Below, in pieces: positions 50,843 to 60,293 of a stretch of DNA of 64,000 nt. The notes beneath the pieces are model-generated. The model searched no databases. It worked only from the letters and a program-made list of their open reading frames with translations, and was not told the origin of the DNA. A program made the position numbers and the translations under genes. Every line of letters begins with the position of its first letter. The first letter of the stretch is position 1. This DNA is from Histomonas meleagridis (taxonomy: Eukaryota; Parabasalia; Tritrichomonadida; Dientamoebidae): positions 248,001 through 312,000 of the forward strand of contig WSYJ01000052.1 in the NCBI GenBank assembly GCA_020186115.1, in the 5' to 3' direction.

Positions 50843-51892
50843 TTAGTTCATTGACAGCAGTAAATTTGCAGCCATTTCTTCGTTTTTATCGCAAGCCTCA
50901 TAGCATTGTAATACATAAGGTAAAGGATAGTTACCCAATTCTTGTAATCTTTTAATTGCTTGTTTCTCTTCCTCGGTATATCTTGCTAATAAATTCTCTC
51001 CAGGTTGCATTGGTGGTTGCACTGGTCTTGTTTGGGGTTGTTGTTGTGGTGAAGGTGGTGGTTGCCCATATCCGAACATCATTGGTTGAGCTGTATGATT
51101 TCGAACTCCTTCGCAGTCAAAGTTGGCAGGATCCAAGCCAAGACTTTGGATAAGGATTTCCGGTTGTTGACGAACGGCAGCTCCTAATTGTGGATTATTT
51201 TGCTCAATGGACTCAACAATATTCTCAATGGCAGCAGGGTTGGCTGAAAGGAGTTGGACTAATTGTTCACGTTGTTGCAAGGCTTGACGTTCAAGTTCAA
51301 GATCGGAATCTTGAGGAATCTCACCAGAAAACAAATACTCAGCAGCACGCTCTACATTACCAAAAGCTGCGCGGAGTGCGGCTTCACAGTCCTCTTTGGC
51401 AAATCCAAGATCCATGAGTTGGGTAACATTGGAAGCAAATTCAGGAGTATCTTCAATGCGTGGTTGGTCAGGCATTTGTGGACGTGCGCCTGGCATTTGA
51501 GGTGGTGGACGATGAATTTCGGGTAATGGAGCAATTGTTGGTTGTGATGGAGCTGGACCTGGTGTTGGTGCAGGTGCGGGTGTGGGTGCTGGAGCTGGGG
51601 TAGCAGGAGATGGAGCTGGTGCTGGCGCTGGAGCAGGGGCTGGAGCTGGCGCTGGAGCAGGAGCTGGCTTTTGGGCTTGAACATGAACAACAACGAAATC
51701 CTTTGGACCAAGGTTAAGAGATTCAATTGTTGCGTCATTTGGTGGAATCTTGCATTTGAATATAATTTTCACTTGGGTTGTGATGTTTAGCTCTTTTTGA
51801 ACAAGCTCCTTAACTTGCTCGATTGTGGTAGATGGATCCATTTCGATGCTAAAAACTTTTCCTGTTACAGTTCTAAATGTAATGAGAACCAT
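50843..51892 (-). CDS. RAD23: RAD23 ubiquitin-receptor protein
   Basis: 349 residues with the full RAD23 layout. UBL (about 1-75, ending in V-V-V-H-V-Q); Pro-Ala linker (about 76-120, an (A-P)n run); UBA1 (about 155-195, V-T-Q-L-M-D-L-G-F-A...A-A-L-R-A-A-F-G-N-V-E-R-A-A-E-Y-L); XPC-binding domain (about 212-262, E-Q-L-V-Q-L-L-S-A-N-P...N-P-Q-L); UBA2 (about 308-349, I-K-R-L-Q-E-L-G...A-A-N-L-L-L). RAD23 delivers ubiquitinated proteins to the proteasome through its UBL and binds XPC/Rad4 in nucleotide excision repair. It has an Inr-like TCATTTTTGAAATG at the start. Confidence 0.95.
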   Translation of the reverse strand: MVLITFRTVTGKVFSIEMDPSTTIEQVKELVQKELNITTQVKIIFKCKIPPNDATIESLNLGPKDFVVVHVQAQKPAPAPAPAPAPAPAPAPAPSPATPAPAPTPAPAPTPGPAPSQPTIAPLPEIHRPPPQMPGARPQMPDQPRIEDTPEFASNVTQLMDLGFAKEDCEAALRAAFGNVERAAEYLFSGEIPQDSDLELERQALQQREQLVQLLSANPAAIENIVESIEQNNPQLGAAVRQQPEILIQSLGLDPANFDCEGVRNHTAQPMMFGYGQPPPSPQQQPQTRPVQPPMQPGENLLARYTEEEKQAIKRLQELGNYPLPYVLQCYEACDKNEEMAANLLLSMN

Positions 51893-51894
51893 TT

Positions 51895-51903
51895 CAAAAA
51901 TGA
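51895..51903 (-). promoter_or_regulatory. Inr-like element of RAD23
   Basis: TCATTTTTG on the minus strand ends two nt before the ATG at 51892. Confidence 0.45.
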
Positions 51904-52307
51904 CAAATTTTCTTTAGTTGGCCAGTTAATTTGTCACTTTTGGGGGCGACCTGACAAAAACCGAAAATCTTTTGAATAAAAAAGCATTAATCGGATTAAA
52001 TAATGAAGTAAACCAAAATTCTCTTATTAACCTAAAAAACAGAATATATATGATAATGGTATTAATTGTACATGAAAATATTGCTTATATTAATAAAAAA
52101 AAATTTATAGAAATATGCATATTTCAAACTTCTATTTTGGTGTGATTTCAGAGAAAAATCTTTTTAGACTTTTAGGTAAATTCATAAGAACCCACTGTCT
52201 TGTTTTACCTGATAACAGTTGCCACGCGTGGGCATTTGTTTTTTTTACTGGTTTTCTGAGTACAAATTGGGGTGCCCTGTATTGCTAACAAACATTGTCA
52301 AACACTA
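51904..52307. other. Divergent intergenic region
   Basis: About 400 bp between RAD23 and the Lys-rich protein gene. No gene; it ends with GTCAAACACTAATG at the next start. Confidence 0.45.
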
Positions 52308-52607
52308 ATGAGCAGAAAATTCTCCAAAGAACTGAACGAAAAGATTGATAGAGATCTTGATGATCAAACCAAAAGTAAGAGAAGAAGAAGCGATCGTGAT
52401 CCACCAAAACAAAAAAAATCAAAATCAAAAGATAAAAAAAAAGAAAAAGAAAAAGAAAAGAAAAATCACGACGAAATCCCTAGGTATATTACAGTTGACC
52501 TTCCACAAGAAGCTATCAAAGCTCTATTAAAGGCTTCCGGTCAACCTTCTGATTGTAAAGGAATGAAACTTGAAGTAAAGCTAAGTATTCCGGAAAAAGA
52601 AAAATAA
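52308..52607 (+). CDS. Small Lys-rich protein
   Basis: 99 residues from the ATG at 52308. The N-terminal half is extremely basic (K-S-K-R-R-R-S-D-R-D then repeated K-K-E-K), resembling a nucleic-acid-binding or nuclear tail. The C-terminal 45 residues (P-R-Y-I-T-V-D-L-P-Q-E-A-I-K-A-L-L-K-A) form a small predicted alpha/beta unit. No family is recognised. Confidence 0.6.
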   Translation: MSRKFSKELNEKIDRDLDDQTKSKRRRSDRDPPKQKKSKSKDKKKEKEKEKKNHDEIPRYITVDLPQEAIKALLKASGQPSDCKGMKLEVKLSIPEKEK

Positions 52608-52875
52608 AGATACAGAATTTCATATAATGGACAATATATTTTTCGATAAATAATATATTATAGTGGTGGTGATGAAAATTGATTTATTAATAAATTTTTC
52701 TTTTTATGTAATATTGTTTTTTCGTAACACTATAAACATAACACAGGTGTTTTTAGTCAGTAAAAATACTTTTAATGAATAACAATTACTTTATAAAGGA
52801 TGAATTAACGGTTATTTAGCGTTACACTCAAAATTAAAACTTAGTTCAATGCTTTATTTTATGACTTGTTGATGT

Positions 52876-54234
52876 TCATTTTACAACATCTACGACTGCT
52901 TGGTATGTAGCTATAGCAGCAGATACCACACCAAACACAGACAAACATAAGCATAATATGTTCTTATAATATTTGAAGCCATGAGAAGAGTTCTTAATCC
53001 ATAACAAAGGCGGGAAGAAGAAACTTGTCATACAGCCACCCAAAGCTCCTCCAATAGACAGAACAGGTGCGATACTTGGACAAGCCATAGCAATAACTAC
53101 TGGTGGGATATTAGTAACCAATAAAACGATGGCTCGTTTTTTCCATGGCAATTCAGCCGGATTAAAAACATTAAATATCAACGCAGAGAGATCGGCTGAT
53201 ATTGTTAATGCAATTACTGGGAATGATGCAGTAACTACGACAAAGAATGCAACACGAATGACTTGAATGATGACATCACGATTCGAGAAATTGTTTAAAA
53301 TGATCTCATTAACTGAACTTCCGAAGTTTAAGTAGCCCAAAACGCCAGGAATTAACACAAATAAGTAGCATGACATAAATGCGGTTCCGATAATTCGATA
53401 ACGTGAACGAATTCGTGGGTCTGCGTTCTTAATGATGGGTAAAACAATGGCTGGTAACGCAAACATTAAGGCGTAAATAGCTAATGCGTTAAAGAAACTC
53501 AAATTTATTGTCGCAGTCTTGGTGGTGACATTTATGCCATTAGAGGCTAATGAGGCACTGCACTTCCATATCATAACAATGGCGTATACAAAGAGACAGA
53601 AAATGGAAAATGTTGAAAATATGGATAAGAATCCTAACTTACGTGGAATGGTAAGTGCGACTGGTAAAACTAAAGAATATATAAACATGGTTAAATATCG
53701 CTTGGATCCCATCATCCATTCTTCATGATGAAGAAGAGATAACCACGACTTAATATTATCACCTCCTATGATAAGATAAGCTACACAACATGAATAAGTG
53801 AAAAGTAATGTAAGAATTGTTAGACCTAATGAGCCCCATTTGCCTAATAATTTTCGGGCCATATCATTCATACTTTCAGAATGTGTACGAAATTGAAGAC
53901 GAACAATCATGATTGTTGCCATGTAAGAAAGAAAAGCTGCAAGAGTCATTAATGCTACAGATGTTACTAGACCACAATAATTCATGGTACTAGAAATTGA
54001 AAGAATTTCAGAACCAACAAGTGAGTTAAGAAGGTTCATAACAGTTGAAAAGAAACTGACTTGAGGTTGTTGTTGAGCATTGGATAACTCAGTAAAATCG
54101 CCAATTGTGTCAGTATAATTGAGATCTTGTCCATCACCAAACAATTTCTCATTTTGGAGAGATTGAGAATCAAATATAAGTGGGCCATCTTCAGTGGCAT
54201 GCACTTCTTTGTTTTCTTCCATTTCTGAAAACAT
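52876..54234 (-). CDS. Amino-acid transporter (AAAP/SLC38-like)
   Basis: 452 residues from the ATG at 54234; the frame extends four codons upstream only through a TTG. After a hydrophilic acidic N-terminus (about 1-65) come about eleven membrane segments. The first carries N-L-L-N-S-L-V-G-S-E-I-L-S, equivalent to the N-x-x-x-G-x-x-I/L-x-x-P motif of the AAAP/SLC38 family, and a charged loop V-R-L-Q-F-R-T-H follows TM3. The family moves neutral or cationic amino acids with Na+ or H+. Upstream are AACGGTTTG and TCAAAAAGTGAC. Confidence 0.88.
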   Translation of the reverse strand: MFSEMEENKEVHATEDGPLIFDSQSLQNEKLFGDGQDLNYTDTIGDFTELSNAQQQPQVSFFSTVMNLLNSLVGSEILSISSTMNYCGLVTSVALMTLAAFLSYMATIMIVRLQFRTHSESMNDMARKLLGKWGSLGLTILTLLFTYSCCVAYLIIGGDNIKSWLSLLHHEEWMMGSKRYLTMFIYSLVLPVALTIPRKLGFLSIFSTFSIFCLFVYAIVMIWKCSASLASNGINVTTKTATINLSFFNALAIYALMFALPAIVLPIIKNADPRIRSRYRIIGTAFMSCYLFVLIPGVLGYLNFGSSVNEIILNNFSNRDVIIQVIRVAFFVVVTASFPVIALTISADLSALIFNVFNPAELPWKKRAIVLLVTNIPPVVIAMACPSIAPVLSIGGALGGCMTSFFFPPLLWIKNSSHGFKYYKNILCLCLSVFGVVSAAIATYQAVVDVVK

Positions 54235-54442
54235 CAGCCTATTCAATTCGTCACTTTTTGATAGGAGTTGTTCTACAAACCGTAAAAATGACTGAATGTT
54301 GGGCTAACGGTCATTATTAACCTTACAGTGCCCTATCAAAAGCGGTTTATTAAACGCGATTTTTACATAACGTACAGAAAAGAGCTAAAATTTGAATGAG
54401 CGAATACTTTTGCGGAAAAATTAGAGTTTACAGATAAATTAC

Positions 54443-54844
54443 TTACTCTTCCTTCTTCTTTGTTTGACCAAGAAGTACTTTATGAATATGTGGAACAACG
54501 CCTGCAGATGCAATTGTTACATTTTCAAGAAGTTGATTTAATTCTTCATCATTGCGGATTGCAAGCATAATGTGACGTGGTGAAATTCTTGTCTTCTTAT
54601 TATCGCGAGCTGCATTACCTGCAAGTTCAAGAACTTCAACAGTAAGATATTCAAGAACTGCTGCCATGAATACTGGAGCGCCTGCACCAACACGATCTCC
54701 ATAACGACCTTCACGAAGGAAACGATGAAGACGTCCAACAGGGAATTGAAGTCCTGCACGACTTGATCTTGTCTTTGGATGAGCACGTTCTCCATCAACT
54801 GCTGTCTTTGTAGCTGTTTTCTTAACACCTTTCTTGGCTGGCAT
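54443..54844 (-). CDS. Histone H2A
   Basis: 133 residues. Core motifs: [52 protein letters not shown] and N-D-E-E-L-N-Q-L-L. The C-terminus ends T-K-K-K-E-E with no S-Q-E-Y/F motif, so it is canonical rather than H2A.X-type. It is divergently paired with H2B. Confidence 0.97.
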   Translation of the reverse strand: MPAKKGVKKTATKTAVDGERAHPKTRSSRAGLQFPVGRLHRFLREGRYGDRVGAGAPVFMAAVLEYLTVEVLELAGNAARDNKKTRISPRHIMLAIRNDEELNQLLENVTIASAGVVPHIHKVLLGQTKKKEE

Positions 54845-54847
54845 TTA

Positions 54848-54856
54848 AAATAATGA
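54848..54856 (-). promoter_or_regulatory. Inr-like element of H2A
   Basis: TCATTATTT on the minus strand lies immediately before AAATG of the H2A start, a close match to the trichomonad initiator. Confidence 0.55.
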
Positions 54857-54941
54857 TTACCTGGGTTAAATATTGACAAGTTAGTGCCGAGAATTTTTAC
54901 CGGGTTTTGATATAATTTTCAAATAAAAATTTATTTGGCTC

Positions 54942-55052
54942 AAAATGACATTAAAAATCATTGAAATTTTTACATCAATAAATTGGGTATTAAAATGACA
55001 TCATAATTCTATTAAAAAAACTAATTGAATAATAATGGACTTAAAATGACAT
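54942..55052. promoter_or_regulatory. Phased triple AAAATGACAT motif in the H2A/H2B promoter
   Basis: AAAATGACAT occurs three times in the same orientation at 54942-54951, 54992-55001 and 55043-55052, a spacing of 50 and 51 bp (close to five helical turns). It lies in the 260-bp gap between divergent H2A and H2B. I infer a histone-pair-specific activator site. Confidence 0.6.
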
Positions 55053-55093
55053 TTTATAGATGAACTGAATTTTGGTGGGAAATGATAAAGGAA

Positions 55094-55100
55094 TCATTTT
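55094..55100 (+). promoter_or_regulatory. Inr-like element of H2B
   Basis: TCATTTT followed by AAAG and the ATG at 55105. This supports 55105 as the start rather than the longer open frame upstream. Confidence 0.55.
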
Positions 55101-55104
55101 AAAG

Positions 55105-55491
55105 ATGTCAACTAAGAAACCAGCCTCAAAGACTCCAACAGAAAAGAAGCCAGCTGTAGAAGGAGAAGCTCCAGCAGAAACTGAAAAAGAAAAGAAACAA
55201 CGTCATAAGAAGAGGAATGAATCATTTTCTTCTTACATTTTCAAAGTTCTTAAACAAGTTCACCCAGATATTGGTATTTCTAACAAGGCAATGTTGGTCA
55301 TGAATAACTTTGTTACAGATATATTTGAACGTATAGCAAGAGAAGGAGCTCGACTTGTTGATATGAATGATAGAAATACGCTCGGATCCCGCGAAATACA
55401 AACAGCAGTTAGACTTGTTCTCCCAGGAGATCTTGCAAAACATGCAGTTTCAGAAGGTGGTAAAGCTGTTGCTAAATTCAATGCAGAATAA
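55105..55491 (+). CDS. Histone H2B
   Basis: 128 residues from the ATG at 55105. A basic tail rich in Lys/Pro/Glu is followed by the H2B fold: [34 protein letters not shown], and [24 protein letters not shown]. It forms nucleosomes with H2A from the facing gene. Confidence 0.97.
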   Translation: MSTKKPASKTPTEKKPAVEGEAPAETEKEKKQRHKKRNESFSSYIFKVLKQVHPDIGISNKAMLVMNNFVTDIFERIAREGARLVDMNDRNTLGSREIQTAVRLVLPGDLAKHAVSEGGKAVAKFNAE

Positions 55492-55724
55492 ATTGATTTT
55501 TTTAAAAAATTCATCATAAACAAACCTTTTCCAATGAAACATATTTTTGTAATTATCAAATTGTATCACAAAGAATTCGTTAAGATCTTAATTATTCTTT
55601 TTTATTAAAAACTTTCTTCAAAAAGCTGCTTATCATAAACATTTTCCAAAAAATGACTTATTGATGTTCCTTGTTTCCATTAGAATCATTGATACAAATA
55701 ATTGTTTTGCAACTGATTTCAAAT

Positions 55725-55919
55725 TTTCCTTCTTCTGATGTCACATATGGCAACTCTTATAAATTTAATTTTGCTGATTTCCAATAATTCTTGATAAAGC
55801 ACAGTAAAAAAAATTAATTTTAAATCAATATTAATTTTCAATCCTCATTATGTAAATGTTAATCTGAACAGGGTATTAAAGGTGAAAATTGAATAATACT
55901 TTCCTTCTTCTGATGTCAC
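55725..55919. repeat. 20-bp direct repeat in the post-H2B intergenic region
   Basis: TTTCCTTCTTCTGATGTCAC occurs at 55725-55744 and 55900-55919, 175 bp apart. The rest of 55492-56040 is AT-rich without a gene. Confidence 0.7.
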
Positions 55920-56040
55920 TTTATTATAATAATATAAAGTAAAATTGAAATTAAATGTTTTACTCAAAAAAGATAAGTAAAACAAAAGCAAATATGCTTT
56001 TTTCTTTTGCTTTTAATCAATTACTTTTTTAGAATTTGAT

Positions 56041-57066
56041 TTAAATCCTTTTTTGTTTTACTTTATATTTTATATAACTTGGAATTCCAGATGTGTCTAT
56101 ATGATTCATAGAACCAGGTGTTACAATTATTTTCAATTCAAAGCCTGTAGCTTCTTTCCAGTTTCCAATAAAATTGAAACCAATCTTAGCATTGGATATT
56201 TTTATTAAATCATCTAAAGTATAAAAATCCATTATTTTTAATAAGTATGTTTCATTATGAAGGTGTGAAAAAAGTGCATATGATGGATTTTCAAAAAATA
56301 TAGAAATTGGCTTTGCATATCCTATTGTATATTCATCTACTACAAAAGTGATGTTAGTAGAAAAATCATATGGATTCACCATAAGTCTAAAAACATTTGA
56401 AAGTCTAATACGGGCACCATGATAAAAATATTCATACCCCCTTACATGGATTTTAATTCCTTCCAAGTTTTTTACAATTAATGTTTTTTTGGGAGCATTG
56501 ATTTCCATTAGTTGCTCATAACTGTCTGAATAAGCATGTTTTGCATAAATTTTACTTCCTCTAGGAAGATAATTTCGAGGAAGGGAATTTATTAAATAAA
56601 CATTATTTCCTATAAATTTTCCTTTAAAATCTATAATCCCATCAAAGTAGATATCTGTAATTAAATATGAAAAGTCGCCACCTGCAACATATATTTTCGT
56701 CTGAGTATTAACTAAAATTTTTGTGTGATTTTTAATTAAAGAAAAATTAAATATTTCATTGGAATAATCTCCTTGATTTACGTTAATATATACAAGATCT
56801 CCTTTGATCATTTGACCAATAATACTTGCAGTTGAAAAATCACAAGTACAAATAAATTCATTACAGCTAATTGATTTCGATATATCACATAATTTTTGAT
56901 AAAAATGAATGTGTTCTCTTATAAGAGAAATGCCTTTTGAATAATTAAGCCTATCTCTAAATGTTTCAACTTTTTTCTGCCTATTAAAAATATCACAATT
57001 TTTTGTATCACCATAAATAATCATCTGAAACTTGGAATATGCAAATGCAAATAGCACAAGAAACAT
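56041..57066 (-). CDS. Unknown secreted or surface protein
   Basis: 341 residues. A short hydrophobic N-terminus (M-F-L-V-L-F-A-F-A-Y-S) looks like a signal peptide. The body is beta-rich with Tyr/Ile/Asn and four Cys in the first 90 residues (K-N-C-D; K-L-C; S-C-N-E-F-I-C-T-C), compatible with disulphides. No transmembrane helix is obvious after the signal. It belongs to no family I recognise and is probably a trichomonad-specific secreted protein. Confidence 0.6.
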   Translation of the reverse strand: MFLVLFAFAYSKFQMIIYGDTKNCDIFNRQKKVETFRDRLNYSKGISLIREHIHFYQKLCDISKSISCNEFICTCDFSTASIIGQMIKGDLVYINVNQGDYSNEIFNFSLIKNHTKILVNTQTKIYVAGGDFSYLITDIYFDGIIDFKGKFIGNNVYLINSLPRNYLPRGSKIYAKHAYSDSYEQLMEINAPKKTLIVKNLEGIKIHVRGYEYFYHGARIRLSNVFRLMVNPYDFSTNITFVVDEYTIGYAKPISIFFENPSYALFSHLHNETYLLKIMDFYTLDDLIKISNAKIGFNFIGNWKEATGFELKIIVTPGSMNHIDTSGIPSYIKYKVKQKRI

Positions 57067-57426
57067 ACAAACAAAATGATGTGAGATATCGGGAAATCTT
57101 TTAAAATAGATACATTAGTGAAAAGTTATATAATTTTGATTAATCAAGTGTTACAAAAATTTATTACCAAATCATTAATATAAAAATTTAAAACTCTCAT
57201 AATATTCAAAAATAACAAATTTCAAAATATAACATCGAATTTTTATGCAACTTCTCTCTATATACAGAAGTTTATAAATATGTTTTTTTTTTCACAAAAC
57301 TCGTTCTCATATTAATTTATAAAAAAATAATAAATAAAAAAGTGTGAAAAGATTAATCAAATAATAAGATTTTTTACTATCAATTGATATTGATAACTTC
57401 CTCTTGCATCACGAGTTGAGCTAGTT
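57067..57426. other. AT-rich intergenic region
   Basis: Between two minus-strand genes; no gene or clear signal. Confidence 0.5.
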
Positions 57427-57975
57427 TTACTTCTTTATATACAGTATGTCTTGAACACCATGTATTGTGTTGTGATACCTTGCAAGAATAAAAAGTAAAT
57501 CAGAAAGTCGATTAAGGATTTGACAGATAATTTTCCCATTTTTATGATCTAAATAGCAGCGCACTTCAGCTCTTTCCGCGCGACGACAGACTGTTCTTGC
57601 AAGATGAAGATACGCTGATGATATATGTCCACCAGGAAGAATAAATTTTTTAAATTGCGTGATCTTTTGATTATACTCTATTTCCCATGAGTTTATTTTG
57701 TTGACAAAAGATAAAATAGTTTCGTCAGGATCATAATTACATGCTATACATGCTGAAACATCGAAAATTTTATGTTGAATCTGCTGAAGTATTTCAACAA
57801 CTTCACCTTCGCAATAGCATGCACATACTCCAAGGAGTGAATTTAGCTCATCTAAACTTCCAATTAATTCAAAAATTAATGAATCTTTTGGAATTCTTCC
57901 ACCAAATCCAAGCGAAGATGTTCCGGTGTCACCAGCACACGTTGAAATTGAAGGAAGCTTTTGTGGATTTTCCAT
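57427..57975 (-). CDS. PduO-type ATP:cob(I)alamin adenosyltransferase
   Basis: 182 residues, usual length for the single-domain form (MMAB/PduO/EutT-like fold). Blocks seen: A-G-D-T-G-T-S-S-L-G-F-G-G-R (ATP-binding N-terminus, normally T-G-D-x-G-T), G-S-L-D-E-L-N-S-L-L-G, F-I-L-P-G-G, L-H-L-A-R-T-V-C-R-R-A-E-R, and L-N-R-L-S-D-L-L-F-I-L-A-R. It makes adenosylcobalamin, the cofactor of mutases such as methylmalonyl-CoA mutase. The leading Thr/Lys of the T-x-T-K-x-G-D motif is replaced by Ser/Cys. No obvious organelle presequence is present. The family is mainly bacterial, so lateral transfer is plausible. Confidence 0.9.
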   Translation of the reverse strand: MENPQKLPSISTCAGDTGTSSLGFGGRIPKDSLIFELIGSLDELNSLLGVCACYCEGEVVEILQQIQHKIFDVSACIACNYDPDETILSFVNKINSWEIEYNQKITQFKKFILPGGHISSAYLHLARTVCRRAERAEVRCYLDHKNGKIICQILNRLSDLLFILARYHNTIHGVQDILYIKK

Positions 57976-58404
57976 ATAGTTTGTGATTCCCAGACGTTAA
58001 CATAAAATCATAAAAAAATTTCACCTCATATGTCTTTGATATGAGCAAATTGAACGAAACACGATTTTTTCTCCAATTGGACAAAAGGCAAGTTTTTTTC
58101 ATTTTGTCTAGCAGGGTAGATATGTAAGACAGAAAAATTCCTATGGCGATAACGTTTTATATACATTTGGCAATCAATATTATTTTAATTACTAGAATGT
58201 TTCCTTGGAAAAATCAATTAATTAATCAAAAAACTAATTAGTAACATCCTTAAAGAGCTATCTTTCATGCAAGGGAATGTTTACTCTTTATTAATTTTTC
58301 AACAATATCTAAAATAATATAAAATACAACGAAAAAATGAAAACAATAATGGACACACAAAAATTAAAATATTTTGCATACTTCTTTTTTTAATTTTGTT
58401 ATCT
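57976..58404. other. AT-rich intergenic region
   Basis: No gene recognised. Confidence 0.5.
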
Positions 58405-58587
58405 CTATTGACTATTTGGGAAGCAGGTTGGAAAACCTTGTCCAAATTGTATCCTGATGCCGAAGAACATTTGATGCATCTGCATCAGTTTCATCTTTTT
58501 TCCTTCATCAGAGGTGTGGCTCTTAAGAGTGATGTCACTTTTCCATTCATTTAATTCTATCGTAAAGAAAAATCTTTCTGCAGCCAT
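58405..58587 (-). CDS. Possible 60-aa protein
   Basis: A short frame with an ATG and mixed composition (Trp, Met, Asp and Gly present, no homopolymers), unlike the compositional frames elsewhere. It lies divergently just upstream of the kinase fragment. No family is recognised, and chance remains a real possibility. Confidence 0.25.
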   Translation of the reverse strand: MAAERFFFTIELNEWKSDITLKSHTSDEGKKMKLMQMHQMFFGIRIQFGQGFPTCFPNSQ

Positions 58588-58633
58588 TCGGTGGTCTGCA
58601 TGTTGGTATGTTTTTAAAGTTTAAACACATATA

Positions 58634-59086
58634 TTGTTTATTAATGAACAAAACGTTGCTCACAGAGACATAAAACCTGCAAATATCTTATTAGATAATT
58701 ATGGAAGACCAAAACTTGCTGACTTTGGTCAAAGCAGAAAGTTGACGAAAGGGGAAGTTGTTAATAGCTGTGCAGGATCTCGTCCATATATGGCTCCGGA
58801 AGTAATAACTCGACAAAATGCAGATCCTTTTTTAGCTGACATTTGGTCACTTGGTATTACGTTTTACACAATTGCATTTGGGAAGCTCCCATGGGCAACT
58901 CAAAAAATCGAAGAGTTAGAGATGGCAATTCAAGTTGGAATCTTCAATTTTCCTTCTTGTGCCGATCCGTTATTTTGCAAGTTAATTCATTCAATGACCG
59001 CTGTAAACCCCTCAAAAAGAGAACCACTGGCAAAACTGCTCCGATCGCCACTTTTTGAAGGAGTACACTGCGGCAGTTTCTTATAA
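58634..59086 (+). pseudogene. Protein kinase C-lobe without N-lobe
   Basis: The frame has no ATG before the catalytic loop; a stop lies directly upstream (TTTAAACACATATA...). It starts at N-E-Q-N-V-A-H-R-D-I-K-P-A-N-I-L-L, then K-L-A-D-F-G, G-S-R-P-Y-M-A-P-E-V, D-I-W-S-L-G-I-T-F-Y and a C-terminal helix with R-S-P-L-F. All C-lobe motifs are intact (HRD, DFG, APE), but the glycine loop and catalytic lysine are missing and not found in other frames nearby. It is probably a 5'-truncated copy of a CAMK/SNF1-like kinase, recent because the remainder is undamaged. Confidence 0.75.
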
Positions 59087-59736
59087 CAGAATTTCAAATA
59101 GGGTAAATAAGTTTTGGTAAAGAAACCAGAAATAAAGCAGAACACCATGTCGCCGAAGACTTTTGGAGGGTAATGTTTGAATAAATCGGGTTTGCTTTTA
59201 AATTTGATTGAATGAAATCTCTTCAATATTAGAAATTTCCTTTCGTATTTTCGTTTTTGGCATTCAAAGTTGAAGGTTTGTTGCCTTGAAATGTTTTGTT
59301 GTGTGTGAATTAGAGTGTTGCTTATCTATAACAAATTGAAGAAATATTTTTAGTAATGGTGAAAGGTTTGGAATGTGATGCTCATGTTTAACTTGGTAAT
59401 CTGCATTTCTTTGGAATGTTGAAGATATGGAAAGGAGGATTCCATAAAATTTTTGTGATTGTAAATTTACACTATGAATAAATTCAATGATAAAGTCCAG
59501 AAACACTTCTGTTATAAACCGCTTTTACCAATGACTTTTCTGGCAAACGAACTTGGTGGCTGGGAGTACGTTAAAATGCGATCGATGTAAATTTCGGTTT
59601 AATTGATGTAAAGTAGCCAATCATTGTGTGTTGCGGTTTGAAAAAATGTAAATATTAAATTATTTTGCGAGAGAGGAAACACTGAAAGGAAACGTGCTTC
59701 CTTTAAAAAAGATTTTTTTTTACAATATATATTTTT
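59087..59736. other. Intergenic region
   Basis: About 650 bp between the kinase fragment and the GTPase. No gene is recognised; the minus-strand frames here have no recognisable content. Confidence 0.45.
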
Positions 59737-60293
59737 TTAATATATTTCACATCCCTTCGAATCTTTTTCTTTTTTTGCTATGAAAGCCCGAATTGCTAAT
59801 TCGAAAACTTCGTTTACACTTGAGTATTTATCAACAGAGCACTCGATATAGCCATAAGCACCAATTTTTTTTTCATTGCTTCCCCTTGTTGTGTTGTAAT
59901 TATTTCTTCCGAAGAGCTATTATCTATAAGGTCATTCTTCAAACCAGCTAGAATGAATGGTACTCCTTTGCAATATTTTCTAATGTCTTTTAACCATATC
60001 TCCTCGACATTACGAAAAGATTCTGGAGAAAAGAGGGAAAAACATATTATTAAAACGTCTGCAAAAGAATATGAAATTCGTCTGAGCTTTTCATATTCTT
60101 CTTGACCTGTTGTGTCCCATACATCTATACATACGTCTTGCCCATTAACATTAGTTTCAATTCTATAATTATCAACTACTGTAATTTTATATTCATTATA
60201 ATCGTGGTTAAGTCCATGATTTTGGTAGGCATATGCCAGTTCAGCTTTACCAATGTAGTTGTCACCAATGATGACGCACTCCACGCAGTCCAT
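59737..60293 (-). CDS. Rho-family-like small GTPase with a frameshift in an A9 run
   Basis: The ATG at 60293 opens 159 codons: P-loop I-G-D-N-Y-I-G-K-A-E, W-D-T-T-G-Q-E-E-Y-E-K-L-R (switch II), I-C-F-S-L-F-S-P-E-S-F (Rho-like) and A-G-L-K-N-D-L (usually T/N-K/Q-x-D). After E-A-M-K-K-K the frame leaves the family at an A9 run (59865-59873). In the next frame the expected end follows: I-G-A-Y-G-Y-I-E-C-S, V-N-E-V-F-E-L-A-I-R-A, a polybasic K-K-E-K-D-S-K and C-E-I-Y then TAA at 59737, a CaaX-like prenylation box. A sequencing or assembly error, slippage or a recent mutation could explain it. The P-loop Ser/Thr after the Lys is Ala, which would weaken Mg2+/GTP binding. Confidence 0.75.

Noticed and set aside
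51549-51668. GC-rich repeat in the RAD23 gene as a separate element
   Set aside because: It is the in-frame Ala-Pro linker of RAD23, explained by the protein.
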